Source: Natronospira elongata
Lineage (GTDB): Bacteria; Pseudomonadota; Gammaproteobacteria; Natronospirales; Natronospiraceae
Direction: 5' to 3'
DNA: 64,000 nucleotides
Assembly (NCBI RefSeq): GCF_034931365.1
Contig: NZ_JAYGII010000007.1
Location: 1-64,000 of the forward strand
Positions 1 through 8,756 of the stretch are shown here, piece after piece. The translations under genes were made by a program, and so were the position numbers. Numbering within the stretch: the stretch's first letter is position 1; each line of letters begins with the position of its first letter. The notes beneath the pieces are model-generated. The model ran no database searches and was not told the DNA's origin. It saw only the letters and a list, made by a program, of their open reading frames with translations.

Positions 1-47
1 CTAACACAGAGAATCCGCAGAGGGCTACAGATGTTTTGGCAGACACG

Positions 48-76
48 AAAAAGCCGGGCACTGGGCCCGGCTTTTT
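48..76 (-). terminator. Rho-independent terminator of the alpha operon
   Basis: A perfect 12-bp inverted repeat (positions 48-59 and 65-76, 5-nt loop) has a GC-rich core and A/T runs at both ends, so it reads as a terminator on either strand. It lies 22 bp past the rplQ stop and most likely ends the whole r-protein transcript. Positions 1-47 show nothing I can call. Confidence 0.9.
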
Positions 77-98
77 CGCGTTGGCTTGAGCCTGCCGA

Positions 99-491
99 TT
101 ACTCGGTGGCTTCCACCTCATCATCCTGGGGTTCGGCGCGGCCCACGAGCTGGACAATGGCCATGGGCGCATTGTCACCGTCGCGGAAACCGCACTTGAG
201 GATGCGGGTATAACCACCGGCCCGTTCCTTGTACTCGGGGCCGATATCATTGAACAGCTTGGTCACCAGCTCACGATCACGCAGCTTGTCGAAGGCGCGG
301 CGACGGCTGGCGACGCTGTCGTTCTTGGCGAGAGTGATCAGCGGCTCCACCACCCGGCGCAATTCCTTGGCCTTGGGCACAGTGGTCCGAATCTGTTCAT
401 GACGCAGCAGGGACGCCGCCATGTTACGGAACATGGCCTTGCGGTGGCTGCTGTTACGATTGAGTTTTCTTCCTGCCTTGCGATGACGCAT
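99..491 (-). CDS. rplQ: 50S ribosomal protein L17
   Basis: L17 is a large-subunit protein at the exit-tunnel side of the 50S. The 130-residue product is close to the usual 127-130, opens with the typical MRHRKAGRKLNR segment and has an acidic tail (about residues 118-130). It is the last gene of the alpha operon (rpsM-rpsK-rpsD-rpoA-rplQ), 38 bp after rpoA and just before a strong terminator. Family and position leave no real alternative. Confidence 0.98.
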   Translation of the reverse strand: MRHRKAGRKLNRNSSHRKAMFRNMAASLLRHEQIRTTVPKAKELRRVVEPLITLAKNDSVASRRRAFDKLRDRELVTKLFNDIGPEYKERAGGYTRILKCGFRDGDNAPMAIVQLVGRAEPQDDEVEATE

Positions 492-529
492 GACTGCTTT
501 CCTGACCTGTTACTGTAATGAGGCCGCGA

Positions 530-1525
530 TCACGCGGAGGCCTGTTTCTTTTCCTGGAGACTGGCCGGGGGCCAACCTTCCAGCTTCATGCCGAGGGACA
601 AACCGTGCTGAGCCAGCACGTCCTTGATCTCGGTCAGCGATTTCTTGCCCAGATTGGGCGTCTTCAGCAGCTCTACCTCGGTGCGCTGAACGAGATCACC
701 GATGTAGTGAATGCTTTCGGCCTTGAGGCAGTTGGCGGAACGAACCGTCAGTTCCAGCTCATCAACCGGCCGCAAAAGCACCGGATCAATCTGGCTGTCT
801 TCCTCGGCAGCCGAATCCACACTGTCTTCCAGGTCCACAAACACGGACAGCTGGTCGCTCAGGATAGTGGCCGCCCGACGGATCGCCTCTTCGGGATCAA
901 TACCGCCGTTGGTTTCCAGATCGATGATCAGTTTGTCCAGGTCGGTGCGCTGATCCACACGGGCCGCTTCGACGCTGTAACTGACCCGGCGAACAGGACT
1001 GTAAGTGGCGTCCACGAGCAGGCGCCCAACCGGGCGACTATCGTCCTCGGCTTCAGCACGCTGGGTGGCCGGCTCGTAGCCCCGGCCCCGACGCGCCTTG
1101 ATCTTCATGTTCAGCTCACCACTGGCATTGACATGGGCAATGACCAGGTCCGGATTCATGATTTCCAGCTCGTGATCCGTCTGCAGATCACCGGCAGTCA
1201 CAACACCCTCACCCTTCTGGCTGATGGTGAGTGTCGCTTCTTCGCGGGAATGCATGCGCATTGCGACCTGCTTGAGGTTCAGAAGAATCTCCAGCACATC
1301 TTCTTGCACACCTTCCACGGAGCTGTACTCATGAACCACACCGTCGATCTCCGCCTCGGTCACGGCGGCACCCGGCATGGAGGACAGCAGCACACGACGC
1401 AGGGCATTACCCAGCGTATGGCCAAAACCCCGCTCCAGGGGTTCGAGCACCACACGAGCCCGTGTGGCACTGATTTCTTTCACGTCGATATGACGTGGCT
1501 TCAGGAATTCACCCAAGGATGACAT
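530..1525 (-). CDS. rpoA: DNA-directed RNA polymerase alpha subunit
   Basis: Alpha dimerises to nucleate RNA polymerase assembly. Its C-terminal domain contacts UP elements and activators. The 331-residue product (E. coli has 329) has the N-terminal assembly domain (about 1-235, with the ERGFGHTLGNALRRVLL motif near residue 30), an acidic linker and the C-terminal helix-hairpin-helix domain (about 245-315, NLGKKSLTEIKD). It lies between rpsD and rplQ as in most proteobacteria, so it is translated with S13, S11, S4 and L17. Confidence 0.99.
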   Translation of the reverse strand: MSSLGEFLKPRHIDVKEISATRARVVLEPLERGFGHTLGNALRRVLLSSMPGAAVTEAEIDGVVHEYSSVEGVQEDVLEILLNLKQVAMRMHSREEATLTISQKGEGVVTAGDLQTDHELEIMNPDLVIAHVNASGELNMKIKARRGRGYEPATQRAEAEDDSRPVGRLLVDATYSPVRRVSYSVEAARVDQRTDLDKLIIDLETNGGIDPEEAIRRAATILSDQLSVFVDLEDSVDSAAEEDSQIDPVLLRPVDELELTVRSANCLKAESIHYIGDLVQRTEVELLKTPNLGKKSLTEIKDVLAQHGLSLGMKLEGWPPASLQEKKQASA

Positions 1526-1542
1526 CTTGTCAGACCCCGCAA

Positions 1543-2163
1543 TTACTTGGAGTAAAGCTCGACCACCAGGTTCTCATTGATATCCGGCAGGATATCGCTG
1601 CGATCGGGCGCGGATTTGAAGATGCCGGTCATCTTCTTTTCGTCCACTTCGACCCACTGCGGCAGACCGGCTTCCTTGGCCGCTTCCAGGGCGGCCTGAA
1701 TGCGCAGCTGCTTGCGGGCCTTCTCGCGGACGCTGATTTCGTCGTCAGCTTTGACCTGATAGGACGGCACGTTCACGATTCCGCCATTCACCTGGATGCC
1801 CTTGTGGGACACCAGCTGACGCGCTTCAGCGCGGGTGGAAGCAAAGCCCATGCGATAGACAACATTGTCCAGGCGGGTTTCCAGAATAGTGAGCAGGTTC
1901 TCACCGGTGGAACCCTTGCGACGGGCGGCTTCCTTGTAGTACTTGCGGAACTGGCGCTCGAGGACGCCGTACATCCGGCGCAGCTTCTGCTTTTCACGCA
2001 GCTGCACACCGAAGTCGGACAGGCGTCCACGACGGTTGCCGTGCTGCCCCGGAACGGAGTCGATCTTGCACTTGGACTCCAGGGGACGCACGCCACTCTT
2101 CAGGAAAAGGTCAGTGCCTTCCCGGCGCGCCAGCTTACAGGTTGGTCCGATATATCTCGCCAT
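1543..2163 (-). CDS. rpsD: 30S ribosomal protein S4
   Basis: S4 is a primary 16S-binding assembly protein. In E. coli it is also the translational repressor of the alpha operon. The 206-residue product equals the E. coli length and has the N-terminal S4 domain and the RNA-binding S4 fold (about residues 95-160, with RLDNVVYRMGFA). The N-terminal cysteine (CKLARREGTD) is single, so a zinc knuckle is not evident. It sits between rpsK and rpoA. Autoregulation is expected from the family, not shown here. Confidence 0.98.
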   Translation of the reverse strand: MARYIGPTCKLARREGTDLFLKSGVRPLESKCKIDSVPGQHGNRRGRLSDFGVQLREKQKLRRMYGVLERQFRKYYKEAARRKGSTGENLLTILETRLDNVVYRMGFASTRAEARQLVSHKGIQVNGGIVNVPSYQVKADDEISVREKARKQLRIQAALEAAKEAGLPQWVEVDEKKMTGIFKSAPDRSDILPDINENLVVELYSK

Positions 2164-2234
2164 TTGCTCTAACTCTCCGAGGCTGCTTTCTCCGGGCTAT
2201 CACCCGGCCGCCAATTACTGGTATTCCGCGCGGG

Positions 2235-2624
2235 TTAGACCCGGCGCTTCTTGGGCGGACGACACCCATTATGGGGAATGGGGGTCACATCCGTGATATT
2301 GGTGATCCGGAAACCGGCGTTATTCAGGGAGCGCACGGCGGATTCACGACCCGGGCCTGGGCCCTTGACCCGAACTTCCAGATTCTTGACACCATAGTCC
2401 TGAGCGGCTTCGCCGGCACGATCCGCCGCCACCTGGGCAGCAAAAGGCGTGCTCTTACGGGAGCCGCGGAAACCGGAACCACCAGCGGTGGCCCAGGACA
2501 GGGCGTTACCCTGGCGGTCCGTGATCATCACGATGGTGTTGTTGAAGGACGCCTGAATATGGGCGATACCGTCAACAACGGTCTTTTTGACCTTCTTTCT
2601 GGTACGGGTGCCGGCTTTGGCCAT
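2235..2624 (-). CDS. rpsK: 30S ribosomal protein S11
   Basis: S11 sits on the 30S platform near the mRNA exit. The product is 129 residues, the standard length. It carries the conserved FNNTIVMITD segment, the GSGFRGSRKSTPFAAQ stretch and the C-terminal PIPHNGCRPPKKRRV. It is the second gene of the alpha operon, 30 bp after rpsM. No irregularity is seen. Confidence 0.98.
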   Translation of the reverse strand: MAKAGTRTRKKVKKTVVDGIAHIQASFNNTIVMITDRQGNALSWATAGGSGFRGSRKSTPFAAQVAADRAGEAAQDYGVKNLEVRVKGPGPGRESAVRSLNNAGFRITNITDVTPIPHNGCRPPKKRRV

Positions 2625-2654
2625 CTCGTTCTACCCTATGTTTGCTCTTTACGA

Positions 2655-3011
2655 TCAGCGAGTGATGGGACGGCGCTTACCCTTACGGGTACGCGCATTG
2701 GTCTGGGTCTGCTGCCCGCGCACGGGGAGGCCCCGGCGATGGCGGATGCCACGGTTGCAGCCCAGGTCCATCAAACGCTTGATGTTCATTGCCGTTTCGC
2801 GGCGGAGATCGCCTTCAACGACGAATTTGCCAACCAGACCACGGATAGTGTCGATCTCACCCTCGGTGAGATCCCGCACCTTGGTGTCGGGCTTGACCTT
2901 CGCCGCTTCGCAGATCTGCTGCGAACGGGTACGCCCAATCCCATAGATGCTGGTGAGTGCAATCACCACATGCTTGTGGGTCGGGATGTTGATACCTGCT
3001 ATACGGGCCAT
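2655..3011 (-). CDS. rpsM: 30S ribosomal protein S13
   Basis: S13 is on the 30S head and contacts the P-site tRNA and the B1 intersubunit bridges. The 118-residue product has the usual length. It starts MARIAGINIP and has the helix-two-turn-helix region (TSIYGIGRTRSQQI) and a basic C-terminal tail (TRKGKRRPITR). It opens the alpha operon. The 84-bp gap to rpmJ (3012-3095) is where the S4-responsive leader lies in E. coli, but I did not fold it. Confidence 0.98.
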   Translation of the reverse strand: MARIAGINIPTHKHVVIALTSIYGIGRTRSQQICEAAKVKPDTKVRDLTEGEIDTIRGLVGKFVVEGDLRRETAMNIKRLMDLGCNRGIRHRRGLPVRGQQTQTNARTRKGKRRPITR

Positions 3012-3095
3012 TCAGCTTAACTCCTGACTCGCCTCGCGCACGGAAACGCGACAATATACCTCAGATCGCCTCGGCGATCAATTATTCGGCCTGCC

Positions 3096-3212
3096 TCAGC
3101 CCTGGCGCTGCTTATGGCGCGGGTCGGTGGTGCAAATCACCCGGACGGTACCGTTCCGGCGGATGATTTTGCAGTTTCGGCAGATCTTCTTGACAGAAGC
3201 TCGTACTTTCAT
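3096..3212 (-). CDS. rpmJ: 50S ribosomal protein L36 (zinc-binding form)
   Basis: A 38-codon gene starts with ATG at 3212 and ends with TGA at 3096-3098. The product begins MKVRASVKKICRNC and ends DPRHKQRQG. It keeps the zinc ligands Cys11, Cys14, Cys27 and His33, so this is the C+ (zinc) form of L36. It lies between secY and rpsM, its standard place at the end of the spc operon. Confidence 0.97.
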   Translation of the reverse strand: MKVRASVKKICRNCKIIRRNGTVRVICTTDPRHKQRQG

Positions 3213-3267
3213 TTCTTCAGTCTCCTGCGCTGCCGGAATCCCGGCGGACAACACGCGTTACTTTCGA

Positions 3268-4605
3268 TCAGCGGGGCCGCCCGGCCCGGCCGTAACCCTT
3301 CAAATTGGCCTTCTTGAGCAGGCCGTCGTACTGGTGCGACATCATGTGCGCCTGCAATTGGGACATGAAGTCCATGGACACGATCACGATGATCAGCAGG
3401 GACGTACCGCCGAAATAGAAGGGCACGTTCCAGTTCATGATCAGGAACTCCGGCAGCAGACAGACGGCAGTGATGTACATCGCACCCCAGAATGTCAGTC
3501 GCGAGAGAACCGAATCCACATAATCCGCAGTCTGGCGGCCTGGGCGAATCCCCGGAATGAAGGCGCCGGAACGCTTCAGGTTGTCCGCCGTATCCCGGCT
3601 GTTAAATACCAACGCGGTGTAGAAAAAGCAGAAAAAGATGATCATGCCGGCATAAAACAGCGTATAAACCGGCTCGCCAGGCTGAAGCGACTGCACCAAC
3701 TGCTGCACCCAGCCCGGACCCTGATCCTGGGTCCAGCCAATCAGGGTGGACGGGAACAGGATGATTGACGAGGCGAAAATCGGCGGAATCACCCCGGCCA
3801 TGTTCAACTTCAGCGGCAGATGACTGGTCTGACCGCCATACATGCGCCGGCCCTGCTGTCGCTTGGCATAGTTCACCGTAATCCGACGCTGACCACGCTC
3901 GATGAAGACCACGAAAGCCGTCACACCGAGGGCGAGGAAGAACAGGATGATGGCGAACATGGTTGCCAGCTCACCGGTTCTTACCAATTCCAGTGTGCCA
4001 CCCAGTGCGGACGGCAGGCCTGCGACAATCCCTGCGAAGATGATCAGCGAGATCCCGTTGCCGATACCGCGCTCGGTGGTCTGCTCACCCAGCCACATCA
4101 GGAAGATCGTCCCGGTCACCAGAGTCACCGCACAGACAAAGGTGAACTGGGCCGCGGGGATGATCGATACACCCTGGTTGGCCAGGGCAATCGACGCACC
4201 GATGGACTGGAAAGTCGCCAGTACGACCGTGCCGTAGCGCGTGTACTGGGTGATTTTCCTGCGACCGGACTCGCCTTCCTTCTTCAGCTCATTGAGCTTG
4301 GGAATCACCGCGGTCATCAGCTGCATGATAATGGCAGCGGAGATGTACGGCATGATGCCGAGGGCGAAGAGGCTGAAGCGCTCAAGCGCCCCCCCGGAAA
4401 ACATATTGAACATTTCCAGGATGGTGCCGCGCTGGGCTTCAAACAGCCGGGACATCTCAACAGGATCGATACCGGGAACGGGGATATGTGCCCCAATCCG
4501 GAAAACCACCATCATACCCAGCACAAACAGCAGACGCTGCTTGATCTCGGTCGCGCGACCGATGCTGCCGAGATTACCTGGAACCGCGCCGCCGCCAGCC
4601 GCCAT
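3268..4605 (-). CDS. secY: Preprotein translocase channel subunit SecY
   Basis: SecY forms the inner-membrane protein-conducting pore with SecE and SecG. The 445-residue product (E. coli 443) has ten predicted membrane spans, the plug region near residues 55-70, and the conserved cytoplasmic loop with QRRITVNYAKRQQGRRMYG (about 250-270) that contacts SecA or the ribosome. It follows rplO by 3 bp and precedes rpmJ. The partner gene secE is at 30109-30486 in the same block. Confidence 0.98.
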   Translation of the reverse strand: MAAGGGAVPGNLGSIGRATEIKQRLLFVLGMMVVFRIGAHIPVPGIDPVEMSRLFEAQRGTILEMFNMFSGGALERFSLFALGIMPYISAAIIMQLMTAVIPKLNELKKEGESGRRKITQYTRYGTVVLATFQSIGASIALANQGVSIIPAAQFTFVCAVTLVTGTIFLMWLGEQTTERGIGNGISLIIFAGIVAGLPSALGGTLELVRTGELATMFAIILFFLALGVTAFVVFIERGQRRITVNYAKRQQGRRMYGGQTSHLPLKLNMAGVIPPIFASSIILFPSTLIGWTQDQGPGWVQQLVQSLQPGEPVYTLFYAGMIIFFCFFYTALVFNSRDTADNLKRSGAFIPGIRPGRQTADYVDSVLSRLTFWGAMYITAVCLLPEFLIMNWNVPFYFGGTSLLIIVIVSMDFMSQLQAHMMSHQYDGLLKKANLKGYGRAGRPR

Positions 4606-4608
4606 GAC

Positions 4609-5046
4609 TTACTCCTCGATCTTTCCGCCGGCTTCTTCGATGGCCTTACGGGCCCCCTTGGTGGCCTTCAGGCCCTTGACGTTGAGCTTCTTCCCGCCCA
4701 GGTCGCCGCTTGCAATGATCTTCACGCGTTCGATGCGCGAATGAATCAAGCCGGCATCCCGCAGGGCCTTCAGGTCGATAGTCTCAGCGTCCAGGCGCGC
4801 CAGATCGTCCAGCCGCACTTCGTCAGTCACTTGAGCCAGCCGGGAGCGGAAGCCGGTCTTGGGCAGACGCCGCTGCAAGGGCATCTGACCACCCTCGAAA
4901 CCGGGCTTCACGCCACCACCGGAGCGGGCCAATTGGCCCTTGTGACCCTTGCCACTGGTCTTGCCCAGACCAGAGCCGGCGCCACGGCCGAGGCGTTTGC
5001 CTTCTGGCCGGCTGCCGCTGACAGGTTTCAGTTCGTTGAGTCGCAT
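4609..5046 (-). CDS. rplO: 50S ribosomal protein L15
   Basis: L15 is a late-assembly 50S protein that bridges 23S domains. The 145-residue product (E. coli 144) has the typical Gly/Arg-rich N-terminal extension (about residues 10-55, with GRGAGSGLGKTSGKGHKGQ) and a globular C-terminal domain. It lies 2 bp after rpmD and 3 bp before secY, so the three are probably translationally coupled. Confidence 0.98.
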   Translation of the reverse strand: MRLNELKPVSGSRPEGKRLGRGAGSGLGKTSGKGHKGQLARSGGGVKPGFEGGQMPLQRRLPKTGFRSRLAQVTDEVRLDDLARLDAETIDLKALRDAGLIHSRIERVKIIASGDLGGKKLNVKGLKATKGARKAIEEAGGKIEE

Positions 5047-5048
5047 AA

Positions 5049-5243
5049 TCAGGCTTCCTCTACCTGGAGCAGATAAGCTACGCGGTTAATCATCCCGCGA
5101 TTCTCAGGCGTATCCGCTACCGTCACCGTGTGATGCATGCGGCGCAGACCCAGTCCGCGCACGCAGGCCTGGTGGTTCTTCAGCCGGCCGTGGATGCTAC
5201 GCACCAGCGTAACCTTCAGTGTGTTGTTGCCCTTATCAGCCAT
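5049..5243 (-). CDS. rpmD: 50S ribosomal protein L30
   Basis: L30 is a small 50S protein. I chose the ATG at 5243 (MADKGNNTLK, 64 residues), because an upstream in-frame start would only add three residues inside the end of rpsE. The protein has the LVRSIHGRLKNHQACVRGLGLRR core typical of the short bacterial form. The gene overlaps the rpsE stop region and is followed by rplO after 2 bp. Confidence 0.96.
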   Translation of the reverse strand: MADKGNNTLKVTLVRSIHGRLKNHQACVRGLGLRRMHHTVTVADTPENRGMINRVAYLLQVEEA

Positions 5244-5248
5244 CGGTC

Positions 5249-5752
5249 TCAACCCGTGATTTCTTCGACGGACTTGCCACGCTTGGCTGCCACCCGCTCG
5301 GGGGACTCGGCCTGCGTGAGCGCGTTCATGGTTGCCCGCACCACGTTAATGGGATTGCGGGAACCGTAACTCTTGGCCAGCACGTTCTTGACGCCCGCCA
5401 CTTCACATACGGCACGCATGGCGCCACCGGCAATCACGCCGGTACCGTCGGAGGCCGGCTGCATGAGCACCCGAGTCGCGCCGTGGTTGGCACGCAGGGG
5501 ATATTGCAGGGTGCCTTCCTTCAGGTGCACCTTCTTCATATCCTTGCGGGCTTTTTCCATGGCCTTCTGAATGGCCAGGGGCACTTCCCGGGCCTTGCCA
5601 TATCCGAAGCCCACTTTGCCGTTGCCGTCGCCGACCACCGCCAAGGCGGTGAAGCCGAACTTCCGGCCGCCCTTCACAACCTTGGCGACGCGGTTGATGG
5701 CAACCAGTTTTTCCTGAAGATCGTCCGTCTGGTTTTGTGCGGGTGCTGCCAT
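5249..5752 (-). CDS. rpsE: 30S ribosomal protein S5
   Basis: S5 lies near the mRNA entry site and contributes to decoding fidelity and helicase activity. The 167-residue product matches the usual length. It has the double-stranded-RNA-binding-like N-terminal domain (about 15-75, with VVKGGRKFGFTALAVVGDGNG) and the S5 C-terminal domain. It lies between rplR and rpmD in the standard spc order. Confidence 0.98.
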   Translation of the reverse strand: MAAPAQNQTDDLQEKLVAINRVAKVVKGGRKFGFTALAVVGDGNGKVGFGYGKAREVPLAIQKAMEKARKDMKKVHLKEGTLQYPLRANHGATRVLMQPASDGTGVIAGGAMRAVCEVAGVKNVLAKSYGSRNPINVVRATMNALTQAESPERVAAKRGKSVEEITG

Positions 5753-5765
5753 GATAGATACCTGT

Positions 5766-6119
5766 TCAGAAATTCAATCCGCTCTCGCGAGCCGCATCGG
5801 CAAGCGCCTTGACCCGACCGTGATACCGGAAACCGGAGCGGTCGAAAGCCACTTCACTGATCCCGGCGGCCTTCGCCTTTTCGGCAATGGCCTTGCCTAC
5901 CGCGGTGGCGGCTTCCACATTCCCGGTCGATTTCAGGGACTTGCGGAGGTCCGCTTCCACCGTGGAGGCGGATGCCAGCACTTTGTCTCCCTCGGGAGCA
6001 ATCAGCTGGGCATAAATATGCCGGGGCGTCCGATGGACAGTCAGGCGATGAGCCTTGTGTCCCCGGATATTGGCGCGTGCCTTGCGGGCACGACGAATGC
6101 GAGCCGTCTTCTTATCCAT
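5766..6119 (-). CDS. rplR: 50S ribosomal protein L18
   Basis: L18 binds 5S rRNA and helps install it in the central protuberance. The 117-residue product equals the E. coli length. It has a basic N-terminus (KKTARIRRARKARANIRG) and the ASTVEADLRKSL segment of the family. It lies between rplF and rpsE in the spc operon. Confidence 0.98.
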   Translation of the reverse strand: MDKKTARIRRARKARANIRGHKAHRLTVHRTPRHIYAQLIAPEGDKVLASASTVEADLRKSLKSTGNVEAATAVGKAIAEKAKAAGISEVAFDRSGFRYHGRVKALADAARESGLNF

Positions 6120-6132
6120 TGCTCACCTACCG

Positions 6133-6669
6133 TTATTTCTTCTTGGCCTCTTTACGGACCACGCGTTCATCCGAGTAACGGACGCCCTTGCCTTTATAAG
6201 GCTCCGGCGGGCGGAAGGCGCGGATCTCCGCAGCTACCTGGCCAACCCGTTGCTTGTCCACACCCTTCACAACCACTTCGGTGTTGGAGGGTGTTTCAAT
6301 GGTAATGCCTTCCGGTACCGGGTAATCCACCGGGTGAGACAGACCAAGGGTCAGACTCAGGGTCTTGCCCTTGGACTGGGCACGATAGCCCACGCCCACC
6401 AGCTCGAGCTTCCGCTCAAAGCCTTTGGAGACTCCAGTCACCAGATTATTCAGCAGCGCACGCGTCGTTCCTGCCATGGCCACCTGGCGACGGTCGCCCT
6501 CGGTTCGCACGAAAACCTTCAGACTCTTGTCTTCCTGGGCAACATTCACATCCGGATGGAGTGACATACCCAGCTCGCCTTTCGGCCCCTTGAATCCAAT
6601 GTGGTTACCGTCAAGCTTGACTTCCACACCATCCGGCAGGGCTACCGGAGCATTTGCAATCCTGGACAT
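6133..6669 (-). CDS. rplF: 50S ribosomal protein L6
   Basis: L6 lies near the factor-binding stalk base and the sarcin-ricin loop. The 178-residue product (E. coli 177) has the two tandem L6 folds and the C-terminal signature region EIRAFRPPEPYKGKGVRY (about 155-172). It follows rpsH by 19 bp and precedes rplR by 13 bp. Confidence 0.98.
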   Translation of the reverse strand: MSRIANAPVALPDGVEVKLDGNHIGFKGPKGELGMSLHPDVNVAQEDKSLKVFVRTEGDRRQVAMAGTTRALLNNLVTGVSKGFERKLELVGVGYRAQSKGKTLSLTLGLSHPVDYPVPEGITIETPSNTEVVVKGVDKQRVGQVAAEIRAFRPPEPYKGKGVRYSDERVVRKEAKKK

Positions 6670-6688
6670 CGCTAAAACCCTGCGTCAG

Positions 6689-7087
6689 TTACGAGACGAA
6701 ACAGATGACTTCGCCGCCGTCGCCAGCTTCCCGGGCCGTGCGGTCACTGACCACACCCTTGGAAGTGGAGACAATGGCTACGCCGAGGCCGCCATCGACC
6801 TGGGGCAACTCATCGCGGCCGCGAAAGACACGCAGACCCGGCCGAGACACCCGTTCTAGACGGGCAATCACCGGCTCACCTTCGAAATACCGAAGGGAGA
6901 CCTCCATGGTCTTCTTGTTGCCCGCTTCTTCATGAATCTTGTAATCGGCGATATAGCCTTCGTCCTTCAGCACGTCGGCAATGGCCGACTTCAGCTTGGA
7001 CGATGGCATGTTGACATTCGCCTTTCCGGCACGCTGGGCGTTCCGGATGCGAGTCAGCATATCGGCGATGGGATCGGTCATACTCAT
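6689..7087 (-). CDS. rpsH: 30S ribosomal protein S8
   Basis: S8 is a primary 16S-binding protein; in E. coli it also represses the spc operon at the rplE start. The 132-residue product begins MSMTDPIADMLTRIRNAQ. It has the usual C-terminal part with GVAIVSTSKGVVSDRTAR and ends in CFVS. It lies between rpsN and rplF. Confidence 0.98.
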   Translation of the reverse strand: MSMTDPIADMLTRIRNAQRAGKANVNMPSSKLKSAIADVLKDEGYIADYKIHEEAGNKKTMEVSLRYFEGEPVIARLERVSRPGLRVFRGRDELPQVDGGLGVAIVSTSKGVVSDRTAREAGDGGEVICFVS

Positions 7088-7111
7088 TGCTTGTTCCTCG
7101 CTCCAGGCGCC

Positions 7112-7417
7112 TTACCAGCTGGACTTGACGAGCCCCGGGATATCACCACGCATGGCGGCCTCCCGCAGCTTGTTACGGCCGAGACCGAATTTACGGTAGT
7201 AGCCATTTGGACGCCCGGTAACGCGGCAACGATTACGGATGCGCACGGGGCTGCCATTCCGCGGCAGACTGGCCAGTTTCTCGACCGCCTTTTCGCGATC
7301 TTCGTCACTGGTGCTGGGGTCCTTAATGACACGCTTCAGTTCCGCACGCTTGGCGTTGTACTTCGCCACCATGCGAGCCCGCTTGCGCTCACGCTCTACC
7401 ATCGATTTCTTGGCCAT
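7112..7417 (-). CDS. rpsN: 30S ribosomal protein S14 (zinc-free long form)
   Basis: S14 is a 30S head protein. The 101-residue product is the long C-minus form: it lacks the CxxC pairs of the short zinc form. It keeps the C-terminal RNA-binding part (RCRVTGRPNGYYRKFGLGRN) and ends GLVKSSW. It lies between rplE and rpsH. L36 in the same block is the zinc form, so the two proteins are not a matched zinc-free set. Confidence 0.97.
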   Translation of the reverse strand: MAKKSMVERERKRARMVAKYNAKRAELKRVIKDPSTSDEDREKAVEKLASLPRNGSPVRIRNRCRVTGRPNGYYRKFGLGRNKLREAAMRGDIPGLVKSSW

Positions 7418-7432
7418 AGTTCAGCCTCTGCC

Positions 7433-7975
7433 TCAGTTCTTAAACGGGAAGTTGAAAGCCGACAGCAGTGCCTTGCCCTGCTCGTCGTTCTTCGCCGTCG
7501 TGGTGATTGTGATATCCATGCCACGAACAGCGTCGACCTTGTCGTACTCAACTTCCGGAAAAATAATCTGTTCCCGGACGCCAAGGCTGTAATTGCCCCG
7601 ACCATCGAACGCCTTCGCGTTCAAGCCACGGAAATCACGGATACGCGGAATCGCGACATTGATCAGGCGATCCAGGAATTCGTACATCCGCTCCCGGCGC
7701 AGGGTTACCTTGGCGCCAATGGGCCAGCCGTCACGAATCTTGAAACCCGCCACGGATTTGCGTGACTTGGTGATCAATGCCTTCTGGCCGGTGATCTTCG
7801 CGAGATCATCCACGGCGTATTCCAGCACCTTGCGATCACCCACAGCTTCGCCAAGACCCATATTGATCGTGATCTTGGTGATCCGGGGCACTTCCATGGG
7901 GTTGTCCAGGCCGAGATCCTTCTGGATCTGCCCCCGAAGCTTCTCGTTGTAAATTTCTTTCAGTCTTGCTGACAT
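7433..7975 (-). CDS. rplE: 50S ribosomal protein L5
   Basis: L5 binds 5S rRNA and contacts P-site tRNA. I chose the ATG at 7975 (MSARLKEIYNEKLRG, 180 residues; E. coli 179), because longer versions run into rplX. Conserved parts are ITKITINMGLGEAV near residue 30 and the C-terminal GMDITITTTAKNDEQG. It lies 10 bp after rplX and 15 bp before rpsN. Confidence 0.97.
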   Translation of the reverse strand: MSARLKEIYNEKLRGQIQKDLGLDNPMEVPRITKITINMGLGEAVGDRKVLEYAVDDLAKITGQKALITKSRKSVAGFKIRDGWPIGAKVTLRRERMYEFLDRLINVAIPRIRDFRGLNAKAFDGRGNYSLGVREQIIFPEVEYDKVDAVRGMDITITTTAKNDEQGKALLSAFNFPFKN

Positions 7976-7985
7976 CGGGATCACC

Positions 7986-8303
7986 TTAAACGTCGACCAC
8001 TTCTTGCGTGGACTTGAAGATCCGCACCTTGCGCCCGTCTTCCAGGGTCTTGAAGCCGATGCGATCACCTTTCTTGGTCACCGGGTTGTACACCATGACA
8101 TTGGAGATATGGATGGGCATCTCCTTGTCGATGATGCCGCCACCCTGGCCTCGATTGGGATCGGGCTTCTGGTGCTTCTTAGCGACATTCACGCCTTCGA
8201 CGAGCAGACGCTCATCATCCACCAGGCGGATAACGGTACCCTGACGGCCCTTATCCTTGCCCGCGATGATGATCACGTCGTCGCCTTTTCTGATCCGGTT
8301 CAT
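7986..8303 (-). CDS. rplX: 50S ribosomal protein L24
   Basis: L24 starts 50S assembly by binding the 5' end of 23S rRNA. I chose the ATG at 8303 (MNRIRKGDDVIIIAGKDKG, 105 residues; E. coli 104). It contains the KOW motif (about residues 3-30). It lies between rplN and rplE in the usual order. Confidence 0.97.
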   Translation of the reverse strand: MNRIRKGDDVIIIAGKDKGRQGTVIRLVDDERLLVEGVNVAKKHQKPDPNRGQGGGIIDKEMPIHISNVMVYNPVTKKGDRIGFKTLEDGRKVRIFKSTQEVVDV

Positions 8304-8322
8304 CTTCAATCTCTCCGTTCGC

Positions 8323-8691
8323 TTACAGCACCTCGGGGGCGAGCGAGACAATACGCATGAACTTGTCAGTGCGCAGCTCGCGGGTCACCGGCCCAAAAAT
8401 ACGGGTGCCGATGGGCTCTAGCCGGGGGTTCAGCAACACCGCAGCGTTACTGTCGAAACGGATCAGGGATCCGTCCGGACGACGAACGCCCTTACGGGTA
8501 CGCACCACCACGGCGTCGTAAACTTCGCCCTTCTTCACGCGGCCGCGGGGAATTGCTTCCTTGACGCTGACCTTGATCACGTCGCCGATCCGCGCGTAAC
8601 GGCGCTTGGACCCGCCAAGGACCTTGATGCAGCGCAGGCTTCGCGCCCCGCTGTTGTCCGCGGCATCCAGCAATGTCTGCATCTGGATCAT
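8323..8691 (-). CDS. rplN: 50S ribosomal protein L14
   Basis: L14 is a 50S interface protein and the docking site of the silencing factor RsfS. The 122-residue product starts MIQMQTLLDAADNSGARS and has the conserved RGRVKKGEVYDAVVVRT segment. It is the first gene of the spc group. The 65-bp gap to rpsQ (8692-8756) is rich in GGCC-type inverted repeats that could form a hairpin, but no clear promoter was identified. Confidence 0.98.
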   Translation of the reverse strand: MIQMQTLLDAADNSGARSLRCIKVLGGSKRRYARIGDVIKVSVKEAIPRGRVKKGEVYDAVVVRTRKGVRRPDGSLIRFDSNAAVLLNPRLEPIGTRIFGPVTRELRTDKFMRIVSLAPEVL

Positions 8692-8756
8692 CGTTCTTTC
8701 CTCTACTCAGTCGGCCCGGTGGCCGGACCGGCCGGCCAAGCCCTCAATACCTCGGT